Shown here piece by piece: positions 23,528 to 33,328 of a stretch of DNA of 64,000 nt. This DNA is from an uncultured Clostridia bacterium (lineage in GTDB: Bacteria > Bacillota > Clostridia > Christensenellales > Borkfalkiaceae), in NCBI GenBank assembly GCA_947598205.1, contig CANQFB010000002.1, positions 124,001 through 188,000 on the forward strand, in the 5' to 3' direction. A program made the position numbers and the translations under genes. The number at the start of each line of letters is the position of its first letter. Within the stretch, counting starts at the first letter, position 1. The notes under the pieces are model-generated. The model saw nothing but the letters and a program-made list of their open reading frames with translations. It was not told where the DNA came from and did not search any database.

Positions 23528-24862
23528 ATGTGCTTGGAAGATGTCAGCGGCCCCAAGAGCTTCTATTTTGTCGGGATCGGCGGGGTCAGCATGAGCGCGC
23601 TCGCATGCCTTATGAAGGACCGCGGCGCCGCCGTGCGCGGAAGCGACGCCGCCGAAGGGGAATACACGCGCATGCTTGCGCGGCGTAACATCCCCGTCAG
23701 CATAGGGGAAGATGAGAAGATCGCGGAGGACTGCGTGGTCTATTCGGGCGCAGTCGGGGAAGACAGGCCGCAGCTTCGGGCGGCAAAAGCGGCGGGAAAA
23801 CGCCTCATCGGGCGCGCGGAGCTACTCGGAATGATCGCGGAGGAATATCCGCATGTCGTATCCGTTGCGGGCTGTCACGGGAAGACGACGGCGAGCTGTA
23901 TGCTCTCGCATGTGCTGTATGCGGCGGAAGCTCCCTTTACCTGCCATATCGGAGGAGAGGACCTCACCTTCGGCAATTATTATTGTGCGGGAGGGGAATA
24001 TTTCGTCACGGAGGCATGCGAATTCCGCCGAAGTTTTCTCTGCCTCAAAAGCGAGATCGCCGTGATCCTGAACTGCGACCTCGATCATACCGATTGTTAC
24101 CCCGATGAAAAGGCACTGCTTGAGGCCTACCGCACCTTTGCGTCGCAGGCGAAACGCGTCGTCGTATGCGCCGACGACGAGCGGGCGCGTTCCATTCCCC
24201 ATACGCTCTCCTTCGGCATCCGTACAGGAACGATAAGGGCGGAGGAGATCCGCGCCGAAAAAGAACGATATTCTTTCACCGTGACGGAGAAGGGGTGTGC
24301 CGTCGTGCGCGTCTCGCTCTCCGCCGTGGGGAGGGTGCATATCTACAACGCCCTCGCGGCCTATGCGGCGGCGAGGCTCCTCGGGATCAGCGCCGCGCAG
24401 ATCAAGCGGGGTCTCGAGGCCTTCAAGGGGGTGAAACGCAGGTTTGAAAGGGTCGGAACATTTTGCGGCGCGCCCGTCATTTGCGATTACGCCCATCATC
24501 CGCGTGAGATCGCCGCGGCCATTTCGACGGCCGACCGCCTCGCCTCGGGGAAGGTGCGCGTCGTCTTTCAGCCGCATACCTACACGCGGACGCGCGATCT
24601 CATGGATGGGTTCGTCTCTGCGCTTATGAAGTGCGAAAGCCCCTTGATCTATTCGACCTTTTCGGCGCGGGAGAGCTATATCTATGCGGGAAGCGCCGCG
24701 GCCCTCGCCGCCCGTCTGCCCGATGCGCGCTATGTGCAGAGCCCCGCCCAACTCAAAAAACGCCTCGCGGAGCACATGCAGGAGGGGGACATGGTCCTCG
24801 TGCTCGGAGCGGGGGACATCTACGACATCGTCAGGGGCATACTCGGCCGATCCCAAAGATAA
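23528..24862 (+). CDS. murC: UDP-N-acetylmuramate-L-alanine ligase
   Basis: A 444-residue cytosolic Mur ligase adding L-Ala to UDP-MurNAc in peptidoglycan synthesis. The N-terminal UDP-binding loop is GIGGVSMSALA, the ATP loop GCHGKTTASCM, then the central ITEACEYRRSF-like segment (VTEACEFRRSF), LNCDLDHTD, and the C-terminal DYAHHPREI and FQPHTYTRTRDL. ATG at 23528; no clear Shine-Dalgarno is present. It is monocistronic by appearance, with a weak hairpin after it. Confidence 0.95.
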   Translation: MCLEDVSGPKSFYFVGIGGVSMSALACLMKDRGAAVRGSDAAEGEYTRMLARRNIPVSIGEDEKIAEDCVVYSGAVGEDRPQLRAAKAAGKRLIGRAELLGMIAEEYPHVVSVAGCHGKTTASCMLSHVLYAAEAPFTCHIGGEDLTFGNYYCAGGEYFVTEACEFRRSFLCLKSEIAVILNCDLDHTDCYPDEKALLEAYRTFASQAKRVVVCADDERARSIPHTLSFGIRTGTIRAEEIRAEKERYSFTVTEKGCAVVRVSLSAVGRVHIYNALAAYAAARLLGISAAQIKRGLEAFKGVKRRFERVGTFCGAPVICDYAHHPREIAAAISTADRLASGKVRVVFQPHTYTRTRDLMDGFVSALMKCESPLIYSTFSARESYIYAGSAAALAARLPDARYVQSPAQLKKRLAEHMQEGDMVLVLGAGDIYDIVRGILGRSQR

Positions 24863-24863
24863 A

Positions 24864-24884
24864 ACCGCGGGGTCGGTCCTTTTT
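24864..24884 (+). terminator. Weak terminator after murC
   Basis: Short stem ACCG / CGGT around CGGGGT followed by CCTTTTT. Confidence 0.35.
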
Positions 24885-24934
24885 GTCCCTTTATAAAAAC
24901 TTTTGCCTTCCCGGGAGAAATTTGCCTTTTACTA

Positions 24935-24963
24935 TTGAACTTCGCGCGCGTTTATTGTATAAT
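24935..24963 (+). promoter_or_regulatory. Promoter of the glycogen operon
   Basis: -35 TTGAAC 24935-24940, 17-nt spacer, -10 TATAAT 24958-24963. The predicted ~64-nt leader contains the 10-bp palindrome CCATATATGG at 24981-24990, a possible operator. Confidence 0.72.
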
Positions 24964-25033
24964 ATAGTTCGGTATATTATCCATATATGGTATATATGCC
25001 CAATAAATCTTCATTCGGCGAAGGAGCAACGGT

Positions 25034-26980
25034 ATGGCAAACGAAGAAGAAAAATATTTTGATTTTCCCCTTCATCTCTATCATCAGGGAAACAACGACC
25101 GCATCTACGAAATGTTCGGCGCGCACAGGGAAGTACGCGACGGCGCGGAGGGCTATATGTTCCGCGTCTGGGCGCCCCACGCGCAAAGCGTATCCGTCGT
25201 CGGCGATTTCAACGGCTGGAATACGCGTAGCCACTTCATGAACCGCATGATCGACGGCGAGACCTTCGAGCTCTTCATTCCCGGCCTCGGTAACTACGAT
25301 ATTTATAAGTATTGTATTACGGCGGCAGACGGACGCCAGATCCTCAAGGCCGATCCCGTCGCCTTCCATACGGAGACGCCGCCTTGGACGGGCTCCAAAC
25401 TCTTCGATTTAGACGGATTTTGCTGGACGGACGGGGAATATCTCGAAAATCTCTCCCGCAAGAACGTCTTTTCATCGCCGATCAACATTTACGAAGTCAA
25501 CCTTCTCTCGTGGAGAAAACACGAGGGCGGAGGATATTATACCTACCGCGAACTTGCCGACGTGCTCGTCGCCTATGTGAAGGAGATGGGCTATACCCAT
25601 GTCGAATTCATGCCCATCACCGAATACCCCTTCGACGGCTCGTGGGGCTATCAGGTGACGGGATATTTCACCGTGACCTCCCGCCTCGGCACTCCGCACG
25701 ACTTTATGTATCTTGTCGACTGCTTCCACAGGGCGGGCATCGGCGTCATCCTCGACTGGGTCCCCGCGCATTTCCCCAAAGACGCGCACGGCCTCTTTGA
25801 ATTCGACGGGCAGACGCTCTATGAGAGCGGACAATGGGACCGCATGGAGCACAAGAGCTGGGGCACACGCCGTTTCGACTACGGCAGGAACGAAGTCGTC
25901 TCCTTCCTCATCTCGAGCGCATGCCTCTTCTTCGATAAATTCCATGTAGACGGACTGCGCGTAGACGCCGTGGCCTCCATGCTCTATCTCGATTACGATA
26001 AGGGTTGGGGGGAATGGGTCCCCAATATCTATGGCGAGAACAAAAATCTCGAGGCCATCGGCTTTTTGCGTCGTCTCAACGAGACGGTGTTCAAACGCTT
26101 CCCTTACGCCCTCATGATCGCGGAGGAATCCACCGCATGGGGCGGGGTGACGAAACCCGCTTCTATGGGCGGCCTCGGCTTCAACTTCAAGTGGAATATG
26201 GGCTGGATGAACGACGTTCTCTCCTACCTCCATGAAGATCCGCTCTACAGGAGATACCACCACAACAAGCTCACCTTCTCGATGATGTATGCCTTCTCCG
26301 AGAACTTCGTCCTGCCCATCTCGCACGACGAAGTGGTCTACGGAAAGGGTTCGCTCATCAACAAGATGCCGGGGAGCTATGAGGAAAAATTTGCGGGCGT
26401 CCGCTCCTTCCTCGGCTACCAGATGGCGCACCCCGGGAAAAAGCTCAACTTCATGGGCTACGAATTCGGGCAGTTCGACGAATGGAACTATAATACGGGG
26501 CTCGAATTCTATCTCAAAGATCAATTCGATAAACATAAGAAACTCGCCGTCTGCGTAAAAGACCTCAACGAATTTTATAAAACGCATCCCGCGCTCTATG
26601 CCGTGGAGGATAGCTGGGACGGATTTGAATGGATCTCTCCCGACGACGCCGACAGCAATACCGTCGCCTTTATCCGCCGCGACAGGGAGGGGAATGAGAT
26701 CATCGCCGTGACGAGCTTCTCGGGAGGCGACTATCAGAATTTCCGCCTCGGCGTCGAACGGAACGGCAAATACAAGATCGTCTTCTGCACCGACGACCTA
26801 AAATACGGCGGCGACGGGAAGGTCACGCACAAGACGATCGCCGCGAAAAAACAGCCCTCGCACGGCAGGCCCTATTCCATTGAGTTCTGCGTCCCGAAAT
26901 TCACGACGCTCTATCTCATCCGCTTGCCCGACCACAAGAGAGAGGACGAAGGCGATGAACCCTCTCCGGAAGGGGAATAA
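25034..26980 (+). CDS. glgB: 1,4-alpha-glucan branching enzyme
   Basis: A 648-residue GH13 enzyme forming alpha-1,6 branches in glycogen. The N-terminal CBM48 has YMFRVWAPHAQSVSVVGDFNGWN; the catalytic barrel shows HVEFMPITEYPFDGSWGYQ, DWVPAHFP, the nucleophile segment HVDGLRVDAVASMLYLDY, acid/base MIAEESTAWGG and LPISHDEVV. Length is at the short end of the GlgB range. GGAG lies 8-9 nt before the ATG. It is the first gene of glgB-C-D-A-P-GH13, all in one direction with gaps under 35 nt. Confidence 0.95.
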   Translation: MANEEEKYFDFPLHLYHQGNNDRIYEMFGAHREVRDGAEGYMFRVWAPHAQSVSVVGDFNGWNTRSHFMNRMIDGETFELFIPGLGNYDIYKYCITAADGRQILKADPVAFHTETPPWTGSKLFDLDGFCWTDGEYLENLSRKNVFSSPINIYEVNLLSWRKHEGGGYYTYRELADVLVAYVKEMGYTHVEFMPITEYPFDGSWGYQVTGYFTVTSRLGTPHDFMYLVDCFHRAGIGVILDWVPAHFPKDAHGLFEFDGQTLYESGQWDRMEHKSWGTRRFDYGRNEVVSFLISSACLFFDKFHVDGLRVDAVASMLYLDYDKGWGEWVPNIYGENKNLEAIGFLRRLNETVFKRFPYALMIAEESTAWGGVTKPASMGGLGFNFKWNMGWMNDVLSYLHEDPLYRRYHHNKLTFSMMYAFSENFVLPISHDEVVYGKGSLINKMPGSYEEKFAGVRSFLGYQMAHPGKKLNFMGYEFGQFDEWNYNTGLEFYLKDQFDKHKKLAVCVKDLNEFYKTHPALYAVEDSWDGFEWISPDDADSNTVAFIRRDREGNEIIAVTSFSGGDYQNFRLGVERNGKYKIVFCTDDLKYGGDGKVTHKTIAAKKQPSHGRPYSIEFCVPKFTTLYLIRLPDHKREDEGDEPSPEGE

Positions 26981-27000
26981 ATTTCTCGGGAAGGTAGCTT

Positions 27001-28194
27001 ATGTTGAGAAAGAAGGAATGCGTCGCGATGCTTCTTGCGGGCGGGCAGGGAAGCAGGCTGTATGCGCTCACAAATAATATCGCCAAGCCCGCCGTGGCGT
27101 TCGGCGCGAAGTACCGCATCATCGACTTCGCGCTCTCCAACTGTATCAATTCGGGGATCGACACGGTGGGGGTGCTCACGCAGTATCAGCCGCTCGAGCT
27201 CAACGAATACATCGGGAACGGCCAGCCGTGGGATCTCGACCGCGCCTTCGGCGGCGTTCACATTTTATCGCCCTATCAGGGGAAGAAACGCTCCTCATGG
27301 TTCGAGGGGACGGCGAACGCCATTTACCAGAATATCTCCTTCATGAAGCGGTACGATCCCGACTATATCCTCATTCTCTCGGGGGATCATATCTATAAGA
27401 TGGACTATGCGAAGATGCTCCGCGCCCACAAAGAGACGGGGGCGGACTGCACCGTCGCCGCCATCGAGGTCCCCGTGAAGGAGGCATCCCGCTTCGGCAT
27501 TTTGAATACGAGGGAAGACGGCTCCATCTACGAATTCGAGGAGAAACCCAAAGTCCCGAAGAGCAATTTGGCATCCATGGGCGTGTATATTTTTACGGCG
27601 GAAAAGCTCTTCAAATACCTCGAAGCGGACGATGAAAATCCGGCATCTTCCAAAGATTTCGGCAAGGACGTTCTGCCCGCCATGCTCGCGGCGGGGGAGA
27701 AAATGTTTTCATACCGCTTTGAAGGGTATTGGAAGGACGTGGGGACGATCTCTTCTCTTTGGGAATCCAACATGGATCTCCTCGGGAAAGAACCCGCGTT
27801 CGACGTGAGCGACTCCGATTGGAAGATCCATTCGCGCAACCCGCTCGCCCCGCCCGAATATATCGGGAAAAATGCCGTGCTCGAAAATTCCATGATCGCC
27901 CTCGGCTGTGAGATCGAGGGGACAGTGAGAAATTCCCTGCTTGCGGCGGGCGTCGTCGTGGAGGAGGGCGCGGTCGTCGAAGACAGCGTCATCATGGCGG
28001 GAACGGTCATCAAAAAGGGGGCATGCGTCCGCTATGCCATCATCGACGAGGACGTGACCGTCGGCGAAGGCGCGACGGTGGGAGAAGCATCGGATAAAAT
28101 TTCCATTGCCGTGCTCGGCAAGGGCGTGAAGATCGCCGACGGCGTATTCGTCGCGGGCGGGAAAATTCTCGATAAAGATTTTTCGGGGGAATAA
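27001..28194 (+). CDS. glgC: Glucose-1-phosphate adenylyltransferase, catalytic subunit
   Basis: A 397-residue enzyme making ADP-glucose from ATP and glucose-1-phosphate, the committed step of glycogen synthesis. The nucleotidyltransferase N-terminus reads [22 protein letters not shown], with [22 protein letters not shown] and [11 protein letters not shown]; the C-terminal left-handed beta-helix carries hexapeptide repeats ([17 protein letters not shown]). GGGAAGG precedes the ATG. It works with GlgD, encoded 3 nt downstream, as a heteromer in Firmicutes. Confidence 0.96.
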   Translation: MLRKKECVAMLLAGGQGSRLYALTNNIAKPAVAFGAKYRIIDFALSNCINSGIDTVGVLTQYQPLELNEYIGNGQPWDLDRAFGGVHILSPYQGKKRSSWFEGTANAIYQNISFMKRYDPDYILILSGDHIYKMDYAKMLRAHKETGADCTVAAIEVPVKEASRFGILNTREDGSIYEFEEKPKVPKSNLASMGVYIFTAEKLFKYLEADDENPASSKDFGKDVLPAMLAAGEKMFSYRFEGYWKDVGTISSLWESNMDLLGKEPAFDVSDSDWKIHSRNPLAPPEYIGKNAVLENSMIALGCEIEGTVRNSLLAAGVVVEEGAVVEDSVIMAGTVIKKGACVRYAIIDEDVTVGEGATVGEASDKISIAVLGKGVKIADGVFVAGGKILDKDFSGE

Positions 28195-28197
28195 GCT

Positions 28198-29307
28198 ATG
28201 GCGCTTTCCACAGTCGGCGTTATATTTTCACACATCAACGACGATAATCTGCCCGAGATCGCAAATCGTCGCACGATGGCGTCCGTTCCCTTCGGGGGAA
28301 GATACCGCCTCATCGACTTCGCCCTCTCCAACATGGTCAATTCGGGCGTCACGACGGTTGGCATCGTCGTAAAAAACAACTATCAATCGCTCATCGACCA
28401 TTTGGGAAGCGGCAAGGAGTGGGACCTCGCGAGAAAGGACGGGGGAATTATTCTGCTTCCGCCCTATTCCGACGAGACGGAGGCGCCCTACACCACCCGC
28501 CTCGAGGCCCTCATGGGCATTACGGGCTTTCTCAACCACAGGACGGAGGAGTACGTCGTCCTCACCGACTGCGACGGCGTGGCCCACATGGACATCGCCG
28601 ACGTCGTCCGCTACCACGAAGAGAAGAAAGCCGACATCACAATGGTCTACCACGAAGAGACGGGGGCGGGTTCTTCCTATTATATGACGCTCTCGCCCGA
28701 CGAGACGGGCAGGGTCAAGGCGCTTGCCATCAACCCGCGTATCTCGGGGAAGGTCGATCTCTATATCAACGTAATGGTGATGAGCCGAGAATTCCTCATC
28801 AACACCATCCAAGACGCCGTGACCCGCGGATTTTCGAGTTTCGGCAAGGATATTCTCACAAAGAATGTAGATACCCTGCGCATCTTCGGATACCGCCATG
28901 AAGGGTACTATGCGTCGGTAGATTGCCTCAAAGATTACTATGCACGCAACATGGAACTGCTCGATAAGAAGGTGCGCGACGAACTCTTCGGCGCCCGCGA
29001 CATCTACACGAAAGTGCGCGACTCTGCGCCCTCCCGTTATTTGACGGGGGCGACCGTTTCCAATTCCCTCATCTCGGACGGATGCGTCATCGAGGGGACG
29101 GTGGAGGGAAGCATCCTCTTCCGCGGCGTAAAAGTCGGGAAGGGGAGCGTCGTGAAGGACAGTATCATCATGCAGGATACCGTCATCGGAAACGGCGTCT
29201 CGCTCGAGTGCGTCATCACGGATAAGAACGCCGTCATCCGCGACGGCCGCAGGCTCTCGGGCTGTGAGGAACAGCCCTACTTCGTCCCGAAAGGGCGCAT
29301 GCTTTAA
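28198..29307 (+). CDS. glgD: Glucose-1-phosphate adenylyltransferase subunit GlgD
   Basis: A 369-residue paralogue of GlgC typical of Firmicutes. It keeps the fold (VGIIFSHI-like start, RTMASVPFGGRYRLIDFALSN, KDGGIILLPPY) but lacks the GGxGxRL nucleotide loop of GlgC, so it is considered a modulatory subunit. The C-terminal hexapeptide helix (VEGSILFRGVKVGKGSVVKDSIIMQ, 29101-29175) is intact. Its Shine-Dalgarno GGGGGA overlaps the end of glgC, indicating coupling. Confidence 0.95.
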   Translation: MALSTVGVIFSHINDDNLPEIANRRTMASVPFGGRYRLIDFALSNMVNSGVTTVGIVVKNNYQSLIDHLGSGKEWDLARKDGGIILLPPYSDETEAPYTTRLEALMGITGFLNHRTEEYVVLTDCDGVAHMDIADVVRYHEEKKADITMVYHEETGAGSSYYMTLSPDETGRVKALAINPRISGKVDLYINVMVMSREFLINTIQDAVTRGFSSFGKDILTKNVDTLRIFGYRHEGYYASVDCLKDYYARNMELLDKKVRDELFGARDIYTKVRDSAPSRYLTGATVSNSLISDGCVIEGTVEGSILFRGVKVGKGSVVKDSIIMQDTVIGNGVSLECVITDKNAVIRDGRRLSGCEEQPYFVPKGRML

Positions 29308-29333
29308 CTATCAATCGGAAAATGGGGGATCGT

Positions 29334-30848
29334 ATGGACAACGCCAGCACATCGGATTTCGAGGTCGTGACGGAACGGGCGCAGGAGTATATTCCCGCGC
29401 CGCCCGCAGAGGTCGTCGTAGAGGCCAAAAAGAAGGTGCTCTTCGTCGCCTCGGAGGCCGCGCCCTTCATCTCGACGGGAGGGCTTGCCGAAGTCGTCGG
29501 CTCGCTCTCAAAGTCGCTTGCAAAGAGCGACGTCTTCGATATGCGCGTCATCTTGCCGCTCTATCAAGACATCAGAAAGGAACACAGGAAGGATCTTCGC
29601 TATCTCGGGAATCTCTATGTGCCGCTCTCGTGGCGCAACCAATATTGCGGCGTGTTTGAATACCGATCCGAAGGCGTGACCTTCTACTTTGTGGACAACG
29701 AGTATTACTTCAAACGCCCCGGTTGCTACGGCTATTACGACGACGGGGAACGGTTTGCCTTCTTCTCGCGCGCCGTGATGGAGATCCTCGGATTTATCGG
29801 CTTCTATCCCGATATTCTGCACTGCCACGATTGGCAGGCCGCGCTTGCCGCGATCTATCTTAAGACGGTCTACTGTCTCCGCCCCGAATACCAGCATATC
29901 CGCGCGGTGTTCACCATCCACAATATCGAATATCAGGGGAAATATTCTCTCGATATTCTCGAAGATCTCTTCGGACTTCCGCACAGGTGCCTGAGCCTCG
30001 TGGAATATGATAATTGTATCAACCTCATGAAGGGAGCGATCGAGTGCTCCGAGGCCGTGACGACCGTCTCGCCCTCCTATGCGGAGGAGATCAAACAGCC
30101 CTATTTCGCACACGGGCTCGACCCCATCATCCGCCGCAACGCCTTCAAACTTACGGGCATTCTGAACGGCATCGACCCAGAATTTTATGACCCTGCAAGC
30201 GATGTTTCGCTCTTCGCCAACTACGATGCGAAGCATATGAAAAACAAAGCGGTGTGCAAAGCCGAACTCCAGAAGATGTTCGCGCTCCCGCAAAAACCCG
30301 ATACGCCCGTCGTTGCGATGGTCTCCCGCCTCGTCGCGGGAAAGGGGCTCGACCTCGTGAAGGATGTGATCGAGCAAGCTCTGCGCGAAGATATGCAGTT
30401 CATCATCCTCGGGACGGGGGAATCCGCCTACGAGAACTTTTTCTCCGACCTTGCAAACCGCTATCAGGGCAAAGTCGTCGCCGTCATCTCCTTCAACTCC
30501 GACCTCGCGCGGAAGATCTATTCGGGTGCGGATCTCTTCCTGATGCCCTCAAGAAGCGAACCTTGCGGGCTTGCGCAGATGATCGCCTCGCGCTATGGCG
30601 CCGTCGCGCTCGTAAGAGAGACGGGGGGGCTCAAAGACAGCATCACGCCCTACGGTGCAGGGGGGAACGGATTTACCTTCCGCGACTATAATGCGGGCGA
30701 TCTTTTATATGTCATCGGCGAGGCGCTCGGCACATACCGCAACAAAGATGCCTGGCAGAGTCTCGTGAAGAAGGCAATGAAGACCGACTTCTCATGGTCT
30801 GCGTCCTCGAAGTATTACGAAGAACTCTATCTCCGTCTTCTCAAATAA
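29334..30848 (+). CDS. glgA: Glycogen synthase (ADP-glucose type)
   Basis: A 504-residue GT5 enzyme elongating alpha-1,4-glucan from ADP-glucose. The N-terminal KKVLFVASEAAPFISTGGLAEVVGSL contains the K-x-G-G-L-type loop as S-T-G-G-L; then HCHDWQAAL, FTIHNIEYQG, LNGIDPEFYDP, the C-terminal VSRLVAGKGLDL and SRSEPCGLAQMIASRYG. An N-terminal extension of ~30 residues precedes the first strand. The ATG at 29334 is preferred over 29322 because GGGGGA lies between them at a suitable distance. Confidence 0.95.
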   Translation: MDNASTSDFEVVTERAQEYIPAPPAEVVVEAKKKVLFVASEAAPFISTGGLAEVVGSLSKSLAKSDVFDMRVILPLYQDIRKEHRKDLRYLGNLYVPLSWRNQYCGVFEYRSEGVTFYFVDNEYYFKRPGCYGYYDDGERFAFFSRAVMEILGFIGFYPDILHCHDWQAALAAIYLKTVYCLRPEYQHIRAVFTIHNIEYQGKYSLDILEDLFGLPHRCLSLVEYDNCINLMKGAIECSEAVTTVSPSYAEEIKQPYFAHGLDPIIRRNAFKLTGILNGIDPEFYDPASDVSLFANYDAKHMKNKAVCKAELQKMFALPQKPDTPVVAMVSRLVAGKGLDLVKDVIEQALREDMQFIILGTGESAYENFFSDLANRYQGKVVAVISFNSDLARKIYSGADLFLMPSRSEPCGLAQMIASRYGAVALVRETGGLKDSITPYGAGGNGFTFRDYNAGDLLYVIGEALGTYRNKDAWQSLVKKAMKTDFSWSASSKYYEELYLRLLK

Positions 30849-30871
30849 TATTTTTATAAAAGGAAAAAGAT

Positions 30872-33301
30872 ATGGATCAACTTACCGAACGGAATGCGGA
30901 AAAACTCATCGAGGGCAAACTTTCCCGTTATTTCGGCGTTACGCCGCAGGAGGCGACGCGCGAACAGGTCTATAAGGCCGTCGTCATGAGCGTAAGGGAC
31001 ATCATGCTCGAGAAACGCCAACGGTTCCATCTCCGCGTCAAGGGTACGAAGGCAAAGCGCGTCTACTACCTTTGCATGGAGTTTCTGATGGGGCGTTCCC
31101 TCAAGAACAGCGTGTATAACCTCGGCATCGAGGGCGCGCTCTCGAAGGCGCTCAAGGGCTACGGCCTCACGCTCGAAGATCTCTATGAAGAAGAGCCCGA
31201 TGCTGGCCTCGGAAACGGGGGGCTTGGACGGCTTGCGGCCTGCTTTTTAGACGGCCTCGCCACCCAGAACTATCCCGCCATGGGCTTTTCCATCTGCTAT
31301 CAATACGGCCTTTTCAAACAAAAGATCGTCGACGGCTGGCAGATCGAGCTTCCCGACGTATGGCTTCCCGGGGGCGAGGCGTGGCTCACACAGCGCACCG
31401 ATAAGCAGTTCATCGTGAAATTCGACGGCATCCTCGAGGAACGCTGGACGGACCACGGCATGGAGATCGACTACCGCGACGCAAAGGAAGTGGAAGCGCT
31501 CGCCTACGATATGATGGTCTCGGGGGCAGACAGCGAGGCGGTGAGCGTCTTGCGGCTTTGGCGTTCCCGCGCCGTCCATCAGTTCGATATGTTGCGTTTT
31601 TCGCAGGGGGACTATGCGGCCGCGATGCAGGAGGACGCCGACGCCCAGCTCATCTCCAAGGTCTTATATCCCTCGGATAACCATTACGAAGGGAAGTCTC
31701 TCCGTCTCAAACAGCAATATTTCCTCGTCTCGGCCTCGCTCCAGTGCATCGTCGCCGACCATAAACGCCGCTACGGATCGCTTTCCCTTCTTCCCAAGAT
31801 GGCGGCAATCCATATCAATGATACCCATCCCGCGCTCGCCATTCCCGAGCTCATGCGCATTCTCGTCGATGAGAACGGCTTTACTTGGGAAGACGCATGG
31901 AACATCACCACTTCGACGTGCGCCTACACCAACCATACCGTGCTCGCCGAAGCGCTCGAAACGTGGGCGGAGGACCTTGTCGCGCGCAGGCTTCCGCGTA
32001 TCCACAGCATCCTGAAGGAACTCAACCGCCGCTTCTGCGAAGAACTCTGGAACGCCTACCCGGGCGATTGGGATAAGATCTCCCGCATGGCAATTTTATC
32101 GCACAATCTCGTGCATATGGCCAATCTCTGCGTAATGGGTTCGCACCATGTAAACGGCGTCTCCGAACTTCATAGCGGCATCATTAAGAAGAGCATCTTC
32201 CGCGATTTTTACGATTATACCCCCGAGAAATTCACGAACGTCACCAACGGCATCGCGCACAGGCGCTGGCTCAACCAAGCCAACCCCGAACTTTGCGCCC
32301 TGCTCGACGAAACCATCGGCCCCGGCTATGCGAAGGACGCCGAAAAGCTCGCCGATTTTGCAAAGTTTGCCGACGATACTTCCGTCCTCTGCCGTCTCGA
32401 CGCGATCAAAAAGCAAAAGAAGGAGCAATTTGCGGATTTTGCCCGCCGTACGCAGGGGGTCATCATCGACCCTCAAACGGTATTCGACGTGCAAGCAAAG
32501 CGCATGCACGAATATAAGCGCCAGCTCCTCAACGCCCTTCACATCATCGGCGACTATCTCGCCCTCAAGGAAGATCCCGATCTCGACATTCTGCCCAAGA
32601 CCTATATCTTCGGCGCGAAGGCTGCGGCGGGGTATGAGATGGCGAAACAGATCATGAAGCTGATCTGCTTCCTCGCCGAAGACATCAAAAAGCATCCCAA
32701 GATCCGCGAGAAGCTCAACGTGGTGTATATGGAGAACTACAACGTCACCATGTCCGAATACCTCATGCCCGCAACCGAGATCTCCGAACAGATCTCGCTC
32801 GCAGGGAAAGAGGCGAGCGGAACGAGCAACATGAAGTTCATGATCGGCGGAGCGCTCACCATCGGCACCCTCGACGGCGCAAACGTCGAGATGGCCGAAC
32901 GCGTCGGCAAAGAGAACATCTTCATCTTCGGGCTCAAGGCCGACGAGGTGAAGGATATTTGGGAACGCCGCTACGATTCGAGTTCCTACTATAACCGCAG
33001 TGAAAAGATGCGCAAGGTCGTCGAAGCGCTCAACGCGGGCTTCAACGGCACTTCGTTTTCCGAGATCGCAAACTATCTTCTCCGCCAATCGCCCGTCGCC
33101 GATCCATACATGTGCCTCGCCGACTTCGATTCCTATGCAAAGACGCAGGAAGAGATGTCTGCGCTCTACAGAGACGACAAGACGGCTTGGAACAGAAAAT
33201 CTCTCCTCAATATCGCCGCGGCGGGCTATTTCGCGGCCGATAGGAGCATCCGTGATTATGCGACAAAAATCTGGGACTTGAAGCCCCTCAACGTAAAATG
33301 A
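30872..33301 (+). CDS. glgP: Glycogen/starch phosphorylase
   Basis: An 809-residue GT35 enzyme releasing glucose-1-phosphate from glycogen chain ends. Conserved blocks seen: YYLCMEFLMGRSLKNSVYNLG, EEPDAGLGNGGLGRLAACFLD, TNHTVLAEALETW, VDVQAKRMHEYKRQLLN-type FDVQAKRMHEYKRQ, and the pyridoxal-phosphate lysine K655 in EASGTSNMKFMIGGALTIGT. The length is standard. Shine-Dalgarno AAAAGGAAA. It lies in the same operon as the synthesis genes, so storage and mobilisation are co-transcribed. Confidence 0.96.
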   Translation: MDQLTERNAEKLIEGKLSRYFGVTPQEATREQVYKAVVMSVRDIMLEKRQRFHLRVKGTKAKRVYYLCMEFLMGRSLKNSVYNLGIEGALSKALKGYGLTLEDLYEEEPDAGLGNGGLGRLAACFLDGLATQNYPAMGFSICYQYGLFKQKIVDGWQIELPDVWLPGGEAWLTQRTDKQFIVKFDGILEERWTDHGMEIDYRDAKEVEALAYDMMVSGADSEAVSVLRLWRSRAVHQFDMLRFSQGDYAAAMQEDADAQLISKVLYPSDNHYEGKSLRLKQQYFLVSASLQCIVADHKRRYGSLSLLPKMAAIHINDTHPALAIPELMRILVDENGFTWEDAWNITTSTCAYTNHTVLAEALETWAEDLVARRLPRIHSILKELNRRFCEELWNAYPGDWDKISRMAILSHNLVHMANLCVMGSHHVNGVSELHSGIIKKSIFRDFYDYTPEKFTNVTNGIAHRRWLNQANPELCALLDETIGPGYAKDAEKLADFAKFADDTSVLCRLDAIKKQKKEQFADFARRTQGVIIDPQTVFDVQAKRMHEYKRQLLNALHIIGDYLALKEDPDLDILPKTYIFGAKAAAGYEMAKQIMKLICFLAEDIKKHPKIREKLNVVYMENYNVTMSEYLMPATEISEQISLAGKEASGTSNMKFMIGGALTIGTLDGANVEMAERVGKENIFIFGLKADEVKDIWERRYDSSSYYNRSEKMRKVVEALNAGFNGTSFSEIANYLLRQSPVADPYMCLADFDSYAKTQEEMSALYRDDKTAWNRKSLLNIAAAGYFAADRSIRDYATKIWDLKPLNVK

Positions 33302-33328
33302 TCTCACAATAGGAAAGAAGACTTACAT

